From Acetobacter orleanensis (GTDB lineage: Bacteria; Pseudomonadota; Alphaproteobacteria; Acetobacterales; Acetobacteraceae): a stretch of DNA of 46,871 bases. The notes under the pieces are model-generated. The model saw only the letters and a program-made list of their open reading frames with translations, was not told where the DNA came from and ran no database searches. This document shows, piece after piece, positions 24,738 through 33,697 of the stretch. The first letter of the stretch is position 1. Each line of letters starts with the position of its first letter. The stretch covers positions 1-46,871 of the forward strand of contig NZ_LHZV01000047.1 in NCBI RefSeq assembly GCF_001581005.1, read 5' to 3'. Position numbers and translations under genes: made by a program.

Positions 24738-27161
24738 TTAGAAGGACGTGCTGACAGTGCCGAAAAATTCCCGCACCGCTCCGCGTTCCATGGACTGATA
24801 ATCGCCTACGGCGGGGTTATCGTTCTGGCCCATCATGGCGATATATTTGTTGTTAAACAGGTTATAGACGTTGAAGCTGGCCGTGACGTTCTTCAGAACG
24901 CTGACATCCCCGAAGCGATATTCAAGCCCGGCGTTTGCCACCCAGTAACCAGCCACAGACGTATCGTTCATGAAGCTATAGTAACGGCGGCCATAGTAAT
25001 TGGCATCAAAGTGCGCCGTGGCTCCTTTCCACGTATAGGCCAGAGACGTTTTATACATCCATGCAGGGTAGTTGACGATATTTTTGCCTGCCAGAGCGTA
25101 ATAACCGCCAGCCGTATCCACATTCCGGTCATACGTACCCTTGTTGTAGCTCAGGGTATTCGTAAAATTCAGGCCGCGGATGGGGGTGATGGTAATGGCC
25201 CCGTTGGCTCCCGTCATGGAGATCTTCCCGAAGTCGATCACCTGAGAGACCGGGTTGGTCAGAGACCCGACGGCAGCCGCAAGGAGTTGGTGGATAAGGG
25301 TTGCATGATAAATGGTCGCATTGGCCTGCAAGTAGCGGGACGTATAGCGATAGCCACCCAGATAAACCCATGCCTTGGAGGGCTCCAGCGCTTTCTTCTG
25401 GGCTTGGAATGTGGCCTGATCCTGCACGGAGTAAATGGAGTTGCCAACACCGTTAGCGGACACTTCATAGGCGCGCATGTTTTCAGCCACGTCCACATAG
25501 AATTCATGGTGGTCGTTGAGGTGCCAGTCCAGATTGATATGCGGCAAGAAAGCTTGAGAGGCTGTGAGCGACCCGTTGGGTAATGCCGCAGCCCCGGTCC
25601 AGTCCGCATTGTTGTAGTTCGCACCGCCAGCCGTTGTTGCCACCATGGATTTGAACCCGGCGTGCAGCACTAGCCCCTGAGTCAGCTGAATGCTGTCCTG
25701 TAGGTGGAACTGCATGACGTTGGTTGTCCACTGGAAATTCCAGCCCTGCTGGAACGCCCTGCCGTAAACATCATAAGGACCAATCGCTTTGAGTGGCGCA
25801 CCCTGACCCAGAACGGGTTGCTGGTAATTGAAGAGTCCGGCCTGCTGGTTGTTGTTTTCATACCAGACGCCGCCTTCAATGGTGTGACGGCCCCATTTGT
25901 AGCGCAGGCTGGTATCAATGCCATAGCGTTCCTGACGGTTCTGCCAGACTTCTTCCGAGAACGGTGCGCCATTGGGGGAGGGGTCTCCCGTATCCGTATA
26001 ACTGTAGTAGCCGGTCTGGCTATGGCCATAGACGGTGGTGTTCCATGTCAGGCGGTCTGTCAGGGCGAGGTCAAAATGCAGCCCGCCCATGAAGTTGGTT
26101 TCAGACTGTCCGCCGTCATACATAGCGATTTCATGACCATCTATGCCCGGTACATTATTATATCCGGGTGGCAGGGGCAGGTCGCCCTTGGCAATACCAT
26201 AAGCCTGCGCATAGTTGGGGTAGAGATGCGGCGTCCGCCAGCCGAGATTTTTCAGGATGCCGATGGAGGTGTCCGGATAGTTCCACTGCGCCAGACTGGA
26301 CCAGTTGAAGAAAGCGGACATACGGCTGCGGTGGCCAATGGGCTGCACCAGCTTGGCGTCCACCTGCTGCATGAACTGGTCGCCCCGGCCCATCCACATG
26401 CCTTCATCCGTGCGGGCATAGGAGGTGTAAAAGCGGGTGCCGGTATCATTCAGTTTACCAGAGTCCAACCGCACATAAGTGCGGTAGGAGTTGTAGCTGC
26501 CAAAAGACTGACTGACTTTGCCACCGCGTTTCTCGGACGGATCAGCAGAGCCAATCTGGATGGTGCCCCCGAGTGTATTGGTGGACGGCAGTTCAACTGA
26601 CCCAGCCCCCTGCGACATCCGCATGGACTGGATATCGTCCGGGATAATGGAGGATGAGAGGCTCATCCCGTTGATGGACTGATAGGTCTGGTCGTTCAGG
26701 GGAACGCCATCCACTGTTACGCCCATCTGGTTCATGAAGAACCCGCGTACGTAAAGATTGGCGCCAAAACTGTCGATGCCGAACGGGTCTGTGGAGGAAA
26801 AGCTGACACCCGGCAGGCGGTCCAGCATTTTGTATGGGCTGGTGCCCGGTACGTATTGCCGCATGATGGCTTTGGTTACGGCTTGTTCCGCGTCCCGACC
26901 AGTGAGTTGGCGGGCCGTAACAGACACACTTTCGGTGCCTTGCGATTCAAGATCCGCCGGTTTGCTGTGCCGGGCAGCAACTGGTTTGGCTTTCGGCTTC
27001 GGAGCGGTTTGCGCCGCAGGCGTGCGTAACGGCGCTGGCTGCGCGTGGTGTGCGCGATGCTTGTGCTTTACTGTTGTTTCAGCGGCCTTGGCCGGATTTT
27101 CTATGGCAAACAGCGCGATAGAGGACAAAAGCAGATGTTTGGTACGCACTGCGGTCAGCAC
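24738..27161 (-). CDS. TonB-dependent outer-membrane receptor
   Basis: An 807-residue outer-membrane transporter. The N-terminus has a signal peptide ending near NPAKA (residue about 26), then a linker rich in His, Lys, Pro and Ala at 30-70. A possible TonB box, ESVSVTARQ, is near 77. The plug domain at about 90-210 contains LPGVSFSSTDPFG, LYVRGFFMNQMGVTVDGVP and NTLGGTIQIGS. The rest is a 22-strand barrel with alternating aromatic residues, ending in FGTVSTSF with the terminal Phe expected of barrel proteins. The substrate is unknown; iron chelates, other metals or oligosaccharides are all possible. The GTG at 27161 is used; a GTG at 27149 would give a tidier signal peptide. It has its own terminator. 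Confidence 0.92.
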   Translation of the reverse strand: MLTAVRTKHLLLSSIALFAIENPAKAAETTVKHKHRAHHAQPAPLRTPAAQTAPKPKAKPVAARHSKPADLESQGTESVSVTARQLTGRDAEQAVTKAIMRQYVPGTSPYKMLDRLPGVSFSSTDPFGIDSFGANLYVRGFFMNQMGVTVDGVPLNDQTYQSINGMSLSSSIIPDDIQSMRMSQGAGSVELPSTNTLGGTIQIGSADPSEKRGGKVSQSFGSYNSYRTYVRLDSGKLNDTGTRFYTSYARTDEGMWMGRGDQFMQQVDAKLVQPIGHRSRMSAFFNWSSLAQWNYPDTSIGILKNLGWRTPHLYPNYAQAYGIAKGDLPLPPGYNNVPGIDGHEIAMYDGGQSETNFMGGLHFDLALTDRLTWNTTVYGHSQTGYYSYTDTGDPSPNGAPFSEEVWQNRQERYGIDTSLRYKWGRHTIEGGVWYENNNQQAGLFNYQQPVLGQGAPLKAIGPYDVYGRAFQQGWNFQWTTNVMQFHLQDSIQLTQGLVLHAGFKSMVATTAGGANYNNADWTGAAALPNGSLTASQAFLPHINLDWHLNDHHEFYVDVAENMRAYEVSANGVGNSIYSVQDQATFQAQKKALEPSKAWVYLGGYRYTSRYLQANATIYHATLIHQLLAAAVGSLTNPVSQVIDFGKISMTGANGAITITPIRGLNFTNTLSYNKGTYDRNVDTAGGYYALAGKNIVNYPAWMYKTSLAYTWKGATAHFDANYYGRRYYSFMNDTSVAGYWVANAGLEYRFGDVSVLKNVTASFNVYNLFNNKYIAMMGQNDNPAVGDYQSMERGAVREFFGTVSTSF

Positions 27162-27251
27162 TCCGGAGGGTGATGCGGATCAAAGAGAAGCGGTCTCTTA
27201 GCCGTTGAACCTCCAGATATGCAAAGCTTTCAAAGAAAGGGATGATGTTTT

Positions 27252-27266
27252 TGTGACATTTTCACA
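27252..27266. promoter_or_regulatory. Candidate symmetric operator upstream of the TonB-dependent receptor
   Basis: TGTGA and TCACA flank a 5-base spacer about 90 bp before the receptor start. The arms equal the Crp/Fnr-type half-sites, but the usual spacer is 6 bases, so assignment to that family is uncertain. Confidence 0.3.
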
Positions 27267-27317
27267 TAGTTTTGCCCGCTCTGTTGCGTAAACGTCGCAC
27301 TGTATAACAATGCGGTC

Positions 27318-27344
27318 ATGGAAGAGCGGGATACTCTCTTCCAT
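27318..27344 (-). terminator. Hairpin downstream of the AraJ-like MFS gene
   Basis: ATGGAAGAG and CTCTTCCAT form a perfect 9-bp stem with a 9-base loop, about 40 bp past the MFS stop. No T-tract follows, so it may end the transcript only with help, or act in the receptor's upstream region. Confidence 0.4.
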
Positions 27345-27381
27345 TACGCGCAATCGGGACTGCATGCCGTGGAAAAACGTC

Positions 27382-28617
27382 TCAGGTAATAGGGTGGCGT
27401 ATTTCCTGCTCGCCGCTTTTTTTCAGCAATGCCAGTGCCAGCAGATAGACCAGTAGTCCTCCGAAAGAGAGGACGGTTCCGCCAATTCCGAGCGAACTAT
27501 AACCAAAATGATGCGCCAGTAGAATGCTGCCGAGAGACGCTCCTACGGCATTCGCGACATTGAAGGCGGAGTGGTTAAGCGAGGCGGCTAGTGTCTGTGC
27601 ATCGCCCGCAAAATCCATCAACCGGGTCTGAAGAGCCGGGCCGAGGCCATTAACAAAGGAGGGAACCAGAAAAACAATAATCATGAGGCCAATGGCGCTG
27701 TGCAGGACCGCGGCAAAGGCCAGCATGACGACAGCACTCCCTGCCAGTGCAAGAATGACCGCGAGGTTGATATTCCGGTCCACAATCCACGCTCCGGCAT
27801 TGGCCCCCACCAGCATGCCAGCGCCCCAGATAACCATGAAAACCATGATCTCCCATTCCGGCACGAGAGTGACGTTTTGCAGAACACTTGTGAGATAGGT
27901 GTAAATGCCAAACATGCCGCCAAAGCCGATTGCCGCTGTCAGCAAAGTAAGCAGAACCTGCGGATTGCCCAGCGCGGTGATTTCCTTGAGCGGGGAATTT
28001 TTCCGGTTGGGTTGATCGGCCGGAATATAGCGCAGAACACCCATAAAGGTGATGGCACCCAGTAGGCCGATAATGAGATAGGCAATGCGCCAGCCAAAAT
28101 GGTCTGCGGCGAAGGTGGAAAACGGCGCACCAATTAATGTGGAAATGGCGATGCCCGAGAGGACGCGACCAACGGCCCAGCCTCGGCGGGACCGTTCCAC
28201 CATGGACGCAGCCACCAGAGCAGAAATGCCGAACAGGGCACCATGAGGCAAGCCTGTCAGAAACCGGGCGACCTCAACCAGCCCCGGTGTCGGCATGACA
28301 ATGCTCAGAAAATTGCCAAGGCAGAACATGATAAGCAGGACAAGCAGAAGCTCTCGCCGGGAAAGCCGGGAGCCCAGAATGGTGATAAGCGGGGCACCAA
28401 TCACTACCCCCATGGCGTAGGCGGTAATGGCGTACCCGGCATCGGCTAGCGAGAGGTTGAGGGACTGCGCAAATTCCGGGAGCATGCCCATAATGGCAAA
28501 TTCCCCTGTGCCGACAACAAAGGTGCCGAATGTCAGGATGAACAGTGCTGCGGTTCTTCCGTGCGGCGGTGGAACCACGGTTATGCTGCTCTCAGGCGGT
28601 ACGGTTTCTGTTGTCAT
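27382..28617 (-). CDS. MFS efflux transporter (AraJ/sugar efflux-like, DHA1)
   Basis: A 411-residue inner-membrane protein with 12 hydrophobic segments. The motif GTGEFAIMGMLPEFAQSL in helix 1 and the loop motif GSRLSRRELLLVL match the DHA1 group of AraJ, NepI and chloramphenicol-type exporters. ARFLTGLPHGALFGIS is also characteristic of the arabinose-efflux-permease branch. The ATG at 28617 is preferred; a GTG at 28641 would add eight residues. Substrates cannot be predicted. It is divergent from the DUF885 gene across about 235 bp, in which I see no clear operator. Confidence 0.88.
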   Translation of the reverse strand: MTTETVPPESSITVVPPPHGRTAALFILTFGTFVVGTGEFAIMGMLPEFAQSLNLSLADAGYAITAYAMGVVIGAPLITILGSRLSRRELLLVLLIMFCLGNFLSIVMPTPGLVEVARFLTGLPHGALFGISALVAASMVERSRRGWAVGRVLSGIAISTLIGAPFSTFAADHFGWRIAYLIIGLLGAITFMGVLRYIPADQPNRKNSPLKEITALGNPQVLLTLLTAAIGFGGMFGIYTYLTSVLQNVTLVPEWEIMVFMVIWGAGMLVGANAGAWIVDRNINLAVILALAGSAVVMLAFAAVLHSAIGLMIIVFLVPSFVNGLGPALQTRLMDFAGDAQTLAASLNHSAFNVANAVGASLGSILLAHHFGYSSLGIGGTVLSFGGLLVYLLALALLKKSGEQEIRHPIT

Positions 28618-28852
28618 GCAGGGTCTCGGCTGAAAAAGCACTCATGGGAAAGAGCGCAGGAAGGAACAGGGGCACGGATACTCGCCGTTGCACCGGGTAA
28701 GGCTGCCGCGATCGGACAGGATGGTGATGGGACTGCCTGACTTACTGCGGGGAGGGGTGGCAGTCAAAACCCGTAATGTCAGAAAAACGACTTTCCCGGA
28801 AAACTGCCGATTTGTCACACGCTCCGTAACCCCTTAATGAGCAGACAAGACT

Positions 28853-30715
28853 ATGAGTGCTTGTAGGGAGCGTATGCGCGTGTTGTCACGATATTGCCTG
28901 TCTGGTCGTTATCTGTCTGGTCTTTGTCTTTCTGGCTTGGGGCTGGCCTGTGTGTTGGCGAGTAGCTCCGCTCTGGCGGCCTCTTCGGCCCTCCCGGAAA
29001 AAACGATGCAGTCCAAGCCCACTGATTCAAAGGCCAGTCAGGCCTTTGAAGCGTTGCTGGATGAGGAATGGCATTATCAGCTCCGGTCTTCCCCTGAACT
29101 TGCAACAACCATCGGTGATTATCGCTACAACAAGAAATGGACCGATTATTCTCTTGCACAGGTTGCGAGAGATAAAGCTGAAACAACACGGTTTCTGAAA
29201 CGTTTTGAAGACGTCAAGCCTGCGACCCTGACGGCACAGGAGCAGATTAGCCGTTCCATGATGATCCGCCAGCTTCAGGACAAGCTGGATGGTATCGCGC
29301 TTAAAACGTATGAAATGCCGATTGATCAGGTACAGGGCGTGCAACTGATGCTGCCCGGCTTTGTGTCTTCCATTCCGTTTGAAACGGCAGCGCAGTATCA
29401 GGATTATCTGGACCGCCTGCATGCGTTGCCTACTGTTCTGGCGCAGCTCAAAATTCTGGCGCAGCAGGGGATGAAGGACGGTTTGGTTCCCCCGCGCTAT
29501 CTGCTGGAAAAAGTTGTCACGCAGTTGGAGCAGGTTGCAGAACCGGCTGGTGTGAAAAATGTGTTCGGCCAGCCAGTTGAGACTTTTCCCAAGAGCATCT
29601 CCCCCGCACAGCAAGCGTCTTTGAAACAGGCCATCCTGAAAGCCGTTGATACAGAAGTACGGCCCGCCTTTGCGCGCTTCGCGCAGTTTGTCAAAACGGA
29701 CTACGCTCCGCATGGCCGCACGCAGGAAGGTATCTGGTCTCTGCCGAATGGAGATGCGCTGTATCGCTACGCAATTCGGGTGCAGACAACCAGCCCGATG
29801 GCGCCGGAAGAAATCTATCAACTCGGCCTGCAGCAAGTCAGCCTAATTGAAGGGCAGATGATGGATATTGCCCACAAGCTTGGCTTTGCCGATCTGACAG
29901 CCCTGCGTGCATCCGTGGCGCATGACCCCAAGTTGTATGCGAAGTCCCGCGAGGAAATTCTGGAAAAATATCGTGGGTATATTGCTCAGATGTGGCCTGC
30001 GTTGCCGCGTATTTTCAACAAAATTCCCACAACCAAGCTGGAAGTGCGCTCCGTTGAGGCTTACCGTGAGGCCGATGCGGCTGGGGCTGAGTATCATCAG
30101 GGCACGCCTGATGGGTCCCGGCCGGGGATCGTGTTCGTCAATACTGGCGATTATGACAAACGTGATCTCTATACAATTGAAGATACGGCGTATCATGAAG
30201 GTGTGCCGGGCCACCATTTCCAGATTTCTCTGGCGCAGGACCTGCCGCTGCCTGCCTTCCGTCAGCAGGGCGCCTATAATTCCTATGTGGAAGGCTGGGC
30301 ACTTTATGCGGAAGGTTTGGGGAAAGAGCTGGGTTTTTATCAGGATCTCTATAGTGATTATGGCCGCCTGAATGGTGCGCTACTGCGGGCTGATCGTCTG
30401 GTATTGGATACCGGCGTGCATTATAAACACTGGACGCGTCAGCAGATGAGTGACTTCTTCCATGCGCATCCGCCCACCAGTGAGCCGGATATGCAGGCGG
30501 AAACAGACCGCTATGTAGCGTGGCCGGGGCAGGCTTTGGGCTATATGCTGGGCCAGCAGACCATTCTGAAACTGCGCGAAAAAGCCAGAACCGAACTTGG
30601 CAGCAAGTTTGATATCAAGGCCTTTCATGATGTCATTCTGGGAAATGGCGCAATGCCTCTGGATTTGATGTCTGAACTGGTTGAGCAGTGGATTGCAAAA
30701 ACCAAGGCATCCTGA
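28853..30715 (+). CDS. DUF885-family exported metallopeptidase-like protein
   Basis: A 620-residue protein with a signal peptide ending near SSSALA (residue about 42); internal Met residues near 9 could also start it. The DUF885 family shows an HE-x(4)-HH zinc motif, here HEGVPGHH at 448-455, and a downstream glutamate, here Glu480 in SYVEGWALYAEG. This arrangement resembles M32-type and oligopeptidase-like metallopeptidases, so a periplasmic peptidase is likely, though few members are characterised. The full length matches the family. The signal region contains three near-repeats of CLSG/YLSG/CLSG encoded by a short tandem repeat at about 28897-28937. It appears monocistronic. Confidence 0.88.
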   Translation: MSACRERMRVLSRYCLSGRYLSGLCLSGLGLACVLASSSALAASSALPEKTMQSKPTDSKASQAFEALLDEEWHYQLRSSPELATTIGDYRYNKKWTDYSLAQVARDKAETTRFLKRFEDVKPATLTAQEQISRSMMIRQLQDKLDGIALKTYEMPIDQVQGVQLMLPGFVSSIPFETAAQYQDYLDRLHALPTVLAQLKILAQQGMKDGLVPPRYLLEKVVTQLEQVAEPAGVKNVFGQPVETFPKSISPAQQASLKQAILKAVDTEVRPAFARFAQFVKTDYAPHGRTQEGIWSLPNGDALYRYAIRVQTTSPMAPEEIYQLGLQQVSLIEGQMMDIAHKLGFADLTALRASVAHDPKLYAKSREEILEKYRGYIAQMWPALPRIFNKIPTTKLEVRSVEAYREADAAGAEYHQGTPDGSRPGIVFVNTGDYDKRDLYTIEDTAYHEGVPGHHFQISLAQDLPLPAFRQQGAYNSYVEGWALYAEGLGKELGFYQDLYSDYGRLNGALLRADRLVLDTGVHYKHWTRQQMSDFFHAHPPTSEPDMQAETDRYVAWPGQALGYMLGQQTILKLREKARTELGSKFDIKAFHDVILGNGAMPLDLMSELVEQWIAKTKAS

Positions 30716-30908
30716 GTAATCAGGAGCGTTTGACACTCGTTTGGGCGCGCTTGGCGGGGAACCGGGGCGCGGCCGAAAAATCTTCTAGCCTCAGCGTGTT
30801 ACGCTGCCTAAGTTGCGTCCATGTTCAGAAATTATGGTGTCTCCCGTTTCAGTTTGAAATCCTGTCGTTCTGATGGGTGTGCGCTGCTTGTCAGAAGGAG
30901 CGGCTGAA

Positions 30909-31790
30909 ATGTCTTTGGAAAATCTGGCCAGAACCCTAGAACACTCAGGCGATTATCGTGTGCTGCGCCGCCTCCAGTCCCACTGGCTGGAGGGGATGCC
31001 GGAAGGCCGAAGAGTGCGCAAAGGTCTGTTTCTGGACCTTGAGACCACTGGGCTGGACCCGGCACTGGATGAAATTATTGAAATCGGCATGGTACCTTTT
31101 GCCTTCACTCTGGAGGGGAGGTTGCTTGGCGTGCTCCCTGCGTTTAGCCGCCTGCGTGAACCTTCCGTGCCCGTCCCGGCCCGCGTGACGGAACTGACTG
31201 GTCTGACACAGGAGCAACTGGCCGGGCACAGTATTGCGCCGGAAGACGTAGCGGATTTTGCAGCGGATGCCTCTCTGGTCATTGCCCATAACGCCGCGTT
31301 TGACCGCCCCTTTATTGAGGCTTTCTGCCCAGCTTTTGCACAAAAACCATGGGCCTGTTCCATGGCCGATGTGCCATGGGAGAACGCCGGGTTTGAGGGG
31401 AGAAAATTAGGTTACCTCGCCACGCAGGCCGGGTTCTTTTTTGAAGGACACCGTGCTACGGATGACTGTCTGGCGAGCCTTGCCTTACTGGGGTATGGCG
31501 GCTTTCCAGAAGGCCGCACAGCATTATCTTACTTGCTGGACCGTGCTCGCGCTGTTTGGGTAAGGGTTTGGGCTACGCAAGCGCCTTTTGAAAGTAAGGA
31601 CGCGCTGAAGGCGCGCGGGTATCGCTGGAATGACGGTATGGATGGGCGGCCCAAGGCGTGGTTTATCGACCTGCCTCCAGAAAAACGCGAGGAAGAAGAA
31701 GCCTTTTTAAGGGATGAGATTTACCGCAGGGACGTTGACCTAACGGTTAGCGAGATTAAAGCGACAGATCGCTTTACGAGCCGGGTCTAG
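30909..31790 (+). CDS. DEDDh-type 3'-5' exonuclease (DnaQ-like)
   Basis: A 293-residue protein. The ATG at 30909 has GAAGGAG upstream and is favoured over an in-frame start 12 codons earlier. The exonuclease domain has Asp43 and Glu45 in FLDLETTGLDP, an Asp in IAHNAAFDRPF, and the final HRATDDC, where His and Asp have the H-x4-D spacing of the DEDDh class. It therefore trims DNA or RNA from 3' ends with two metal ions. The C-terminal region (about 225-290), with LKARGYRWNDGMDGRPKAWF, resembles a small domain found after the exonuclease core in some family members. It is followed after only 5 bp by a secreted nuclease gene. Confidence 0.88.
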   Translation: MSLENLARTLEHSGDYRVLRRLQSHWLEGMPEGRRVRKGLFLDLETTGLDPALDEIIEIGMVPFAFTLEGRLLGVLPAFSRLREPSVPVPARVTELTGLTQEQLAGHSIAPEDVADFAADASLVIAHNAAFDRPFIEAFCPAFAQKPWACSMADVPWENAGFEGRKLGYLATQAGFFFEGHRATDDCLASLALLGYGGFPEGRTALSYLLDRARAVWVRVWATQAPFESKDALKARGYRWNDGMDGRPKAWFIDLPPEKREEEEAFLRDEIYRRDVDLTVSEIKATDRFTSRV

Positions 31791-31795
31791 AACAG

Positions 31796-32677
31796 GTGTT
31801 TAAAGGTTTTTTGGGTGTTGCAGGCAGCCTGTGCCTGTCCTTTACCGCGATGTGTGCTACGGCCCATGCAGCAACCTGTCCGGACCTGTTTGCAAAAGGC
31901 GTGCCACCAGCCGTTTTGTCTGAAACCGCGCGAAGTGGCACGGTTATGCTGTGTAATGACCAATATGCTGTAATGGCCTCAGAACAGACACGCGGTCCGC
32001 TTTGGTCCGCTGAAGATCTGACGGAAGAAAATCTGGAAATTGCTGACCAGATGCAACGGCATGACAATTTTCAGCCAGATACACGCTTGCCGTCCACCAT
32101 GCAGGCATTTACGTCTGATTACAGTCGTTCCCATTTTGACCGTGGGCATATGACGCCTAGCGGAGATGAAGCCGGAGTAGAGGCCCAGAAGCAGAGCTTC
32201 CTGCTTTCCAATATTGTTCCGCAAACCCCTGAACTTAATCGGGGGCCGTGGGAGGGTGTGGAAAGTGCTGTACGTGGCTGGGCGCGTGAGGAAGGGGAGA
32301 TCTTTGTCGTGACAGGACCGGGTTATGACCCGGACCAGTTTAGAACCATTGGGGCCCACCATATCCCCGTTCCAACAGTAACGTGGAAAGCTGTGTACGA
32401 CCCGGCGGGCAATGGTACTGGCGCGTATGTCTGTCTGAACACCGCTCATCCGTCTTGCCGGATGACAAGTGTTGCCATACTCACGCGACTGGTAAATATT
32501 GACCCGTTTCCGGCTTTGCCTGCGTCCATGAAGGATCATATTGGCGCCATGCCGCCTATCCGGGAAAGCCCGTATGCGCTGGCAAAACAGGACCGAACAC
32601 GCAAACTGCTGAAGGAATGGGGCAAGAAAGCCGCGCAAAAAGCTTTGCGCGCCTTGGTGAAGTCTCTTGTGCCGTAG
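31796..32677 (+). CDS. Secreted DNA/RNA non-specific endonuclease (NucA-like)
   Basis: A 293-residue protein with a signal peptide ending at AHA (residue 25). The catalytic motif DRGHM is at residues 115-119, with His118 as the general base. SNIVPQTPELNRGPWEGVE supplies the metal-binding Asn and neighbouring residues of the beta-beta-alpha metal superfamily. It should degrade DNA and RNA outside the cytoplasm, for nutrition or biofilm turnover. The start is a GTG 5 bp after the exonuclease stop, so the two are probably one transcript. No immunity gene is recognisable beside it, as expected for an exported nuclease needing the periplasm to fold. Confidence 0.9.
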   Translation: MFKGFLGVAGSLCLSFTAMCATAHAATCPDLFAKGVPPAVLSETARSGTVMLCNDQYAVMASEQTRGPLWSAEDLTEENLEIADQMQRHDNFQPDTRLPSTMQAFTSDYSRSHFDRGHMTPSGDEAGVEAQKQSFLLSNIVPQTPELNRGPWEGVESAVRGWAREEGEIFVVTGPGYDPDQFRTIGAHHIPVPTVTWKAVYDPAGNGTGAYVCLNTAHPSCRMTSVAILTRLVNIDPFPALPASMKDHIGAMPPIRESPYALAKQDRTRKLLKEWGKKAAQKALRALVKSLVP

Positions 32678-32689
32678 TGCAGGTGTGCG

Positions 32690-33598
32690 TTACGGCGAGG
32701 GCTGCGGGGCCAGAACCCGACAGGCGGCCAGATCCCACGCGGCACAGCCGACCGATTTGAAAAAGATCGGCTGATTGTTCGGTGGAGGGGTGCGAAGTGC
32801 TGCCGCCAGGGGCTGCACGGTGTTCCAGTCAATACCCGCCTGAATAAGCTCCCCCGCTTCACCCGGCGCGCCGGCTAGATCATCCACATAGAGCGCACTG
32901 TTACGCACAATACGCGGGCCGACTTCAATCATGTCGGGTTGGAAGGCTCCTACGCCGATAACAAGACACTCTGGGCTTGGGGCCTCGTCATAAAGAACAG
33001 TCCGGCTGTTTGTTACAGTCAGCACGACATCAAACGGGTCTTCCTGCGGATGTTCTGGCCTGATGTGTATCGGCAAATCGGCTTGCTGCTGGCAGAAGCT
33101 TGCCGCGCGTTCCGGTGTACGCCCGCGAATGGCGAGCATACTATCAGGATAGAGCGCAGCAAAAGCTTCACAATGGGCTCGGGCCTGCGTGCCTGTGCCA
33201 ATCATCAGGGCACGACGAACGGGACCGTGCGCCAGAAGACGGATAGCTAGCAAGCTGATAGCCGATGTGCGGCGCATGGTAACAGTCGGGCCGTCTAGCG
33301 AAAAAAGCAGTTCACCGGTGCGAGCGCTTGCGCAGAGAACCTGCCCCTGAATAGTGGGAAGGCTGGTGCTCGCATTGTCCGGGCAGAAAGTGAGCAGTTT
33401 CGTGACAAGAAGATCCTGACTGACAGCAGGCATAGTCAGTAACAGCGTGGAGCCGCCCGGTGCAGGCACAACGCTGCGTTCTGGGCAGCGCACAGTGCCA
33501 TCAGCGTAGTCCTGCGCGGTTCGGGCCAACGCTTCGACCAAGGCGGGAAAGGGCAGGGCTTCGCGTGTCTGGGCGGCGGAATAGTGTCTCATAGGCAA
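32690..33598 (-). CDS. Ornithine cyclodeaminase / mu-crystallin family dehydrogenase
   Basis: A 302-residue NAD(P)-dependent enzyme. The Rossmann motif ALMIGTGTQARAHCEAF is at about residues 130-146, and the substrate-side segments TVTMRRTSAISLLA and LVIGVGAFQPDMIEV are typical. Members include ornithine cyclodeaminase, alanine dehydrogenase and delta-1-pyrroline-2-carboxylate reductase; the short C-terminus and sequence style fit the reductase group, but this is tentative. ATG codons occur at residues 1 and 3. It is convergent with the nuclease gene (12-bp gap), and the padR gene lies upstream on the same strand behind its own terminator. Confidence 0.85.
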   Translation of the reverse strand: MPMRHYSAAQTREALPFPALVEALARTAQDYADGTVRCPERSVVPAPGGSTLLLTMPAVSQDLLVTKLLTFCPDNASTSLPTIQGQVLCASARTGELLFSLDGPTVTMRRTSAISLLAIRLLAHGPVRRALMIGTGTQARAHCEAFAALYPDSMLAIRGRTPERAASFCQQQADLPIHIRPEHPQEDPFDVVLTVTNSRTVLYDEAPSPECLVIGVGAFQPDMIEVGPRIVRNSALYVDDLAGAPGEAGELIQAGIDWNTVQPLAAALRTPPPNNQPIFFKSVGCAAWDLAACRVLAPQPSP

Positions 33599-33664
33599 GA
33601 TAATGCCAGAAAATGGAGAAAAAGGCGTGTTTTAACAGCGTAACAATATTATTTGTTATCTTGA

Positions 33665-33697
33665 AAAAACGCCAGAACGTCTCACTCTGGCGTTTTT
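33665..33697 (-). terminator. Intrinsic terminator overlapping the padR stop codon
   Basis: AAAAACGCCAGA (33665-33676) and TCTGGCGTTTTT (33686-33697) are exact 12-bp complements with a 9-base loop. On the minus strand the stem begins inside the last codons of padR and ends in a T-run. It separates padR from the ornithine-cyclodeaminase-like gene. Confidence 0.85.

Noticed and set aside
24714..25583. A 289-codon plus-strand frame opposite the TonB-dependent receptor
   Set aside because: It lies within the receptor gene on the opposite strand and resembles no protein family.
27252..27266. Reading TGTGA/TCACA as a definite CRP site
   Set aside because: The spacer is five bases, not the usual six, so it is kept only as a low-confidence symmetric element.
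28897..28937. Short tandem repeat in the DUF885 signal region as a phase-variation tract
   Set aside because: Only about three imperfect copies, in-frame units, no sign of slippage; more likely a coincidence of Leu/Ser-rich signal sequence.
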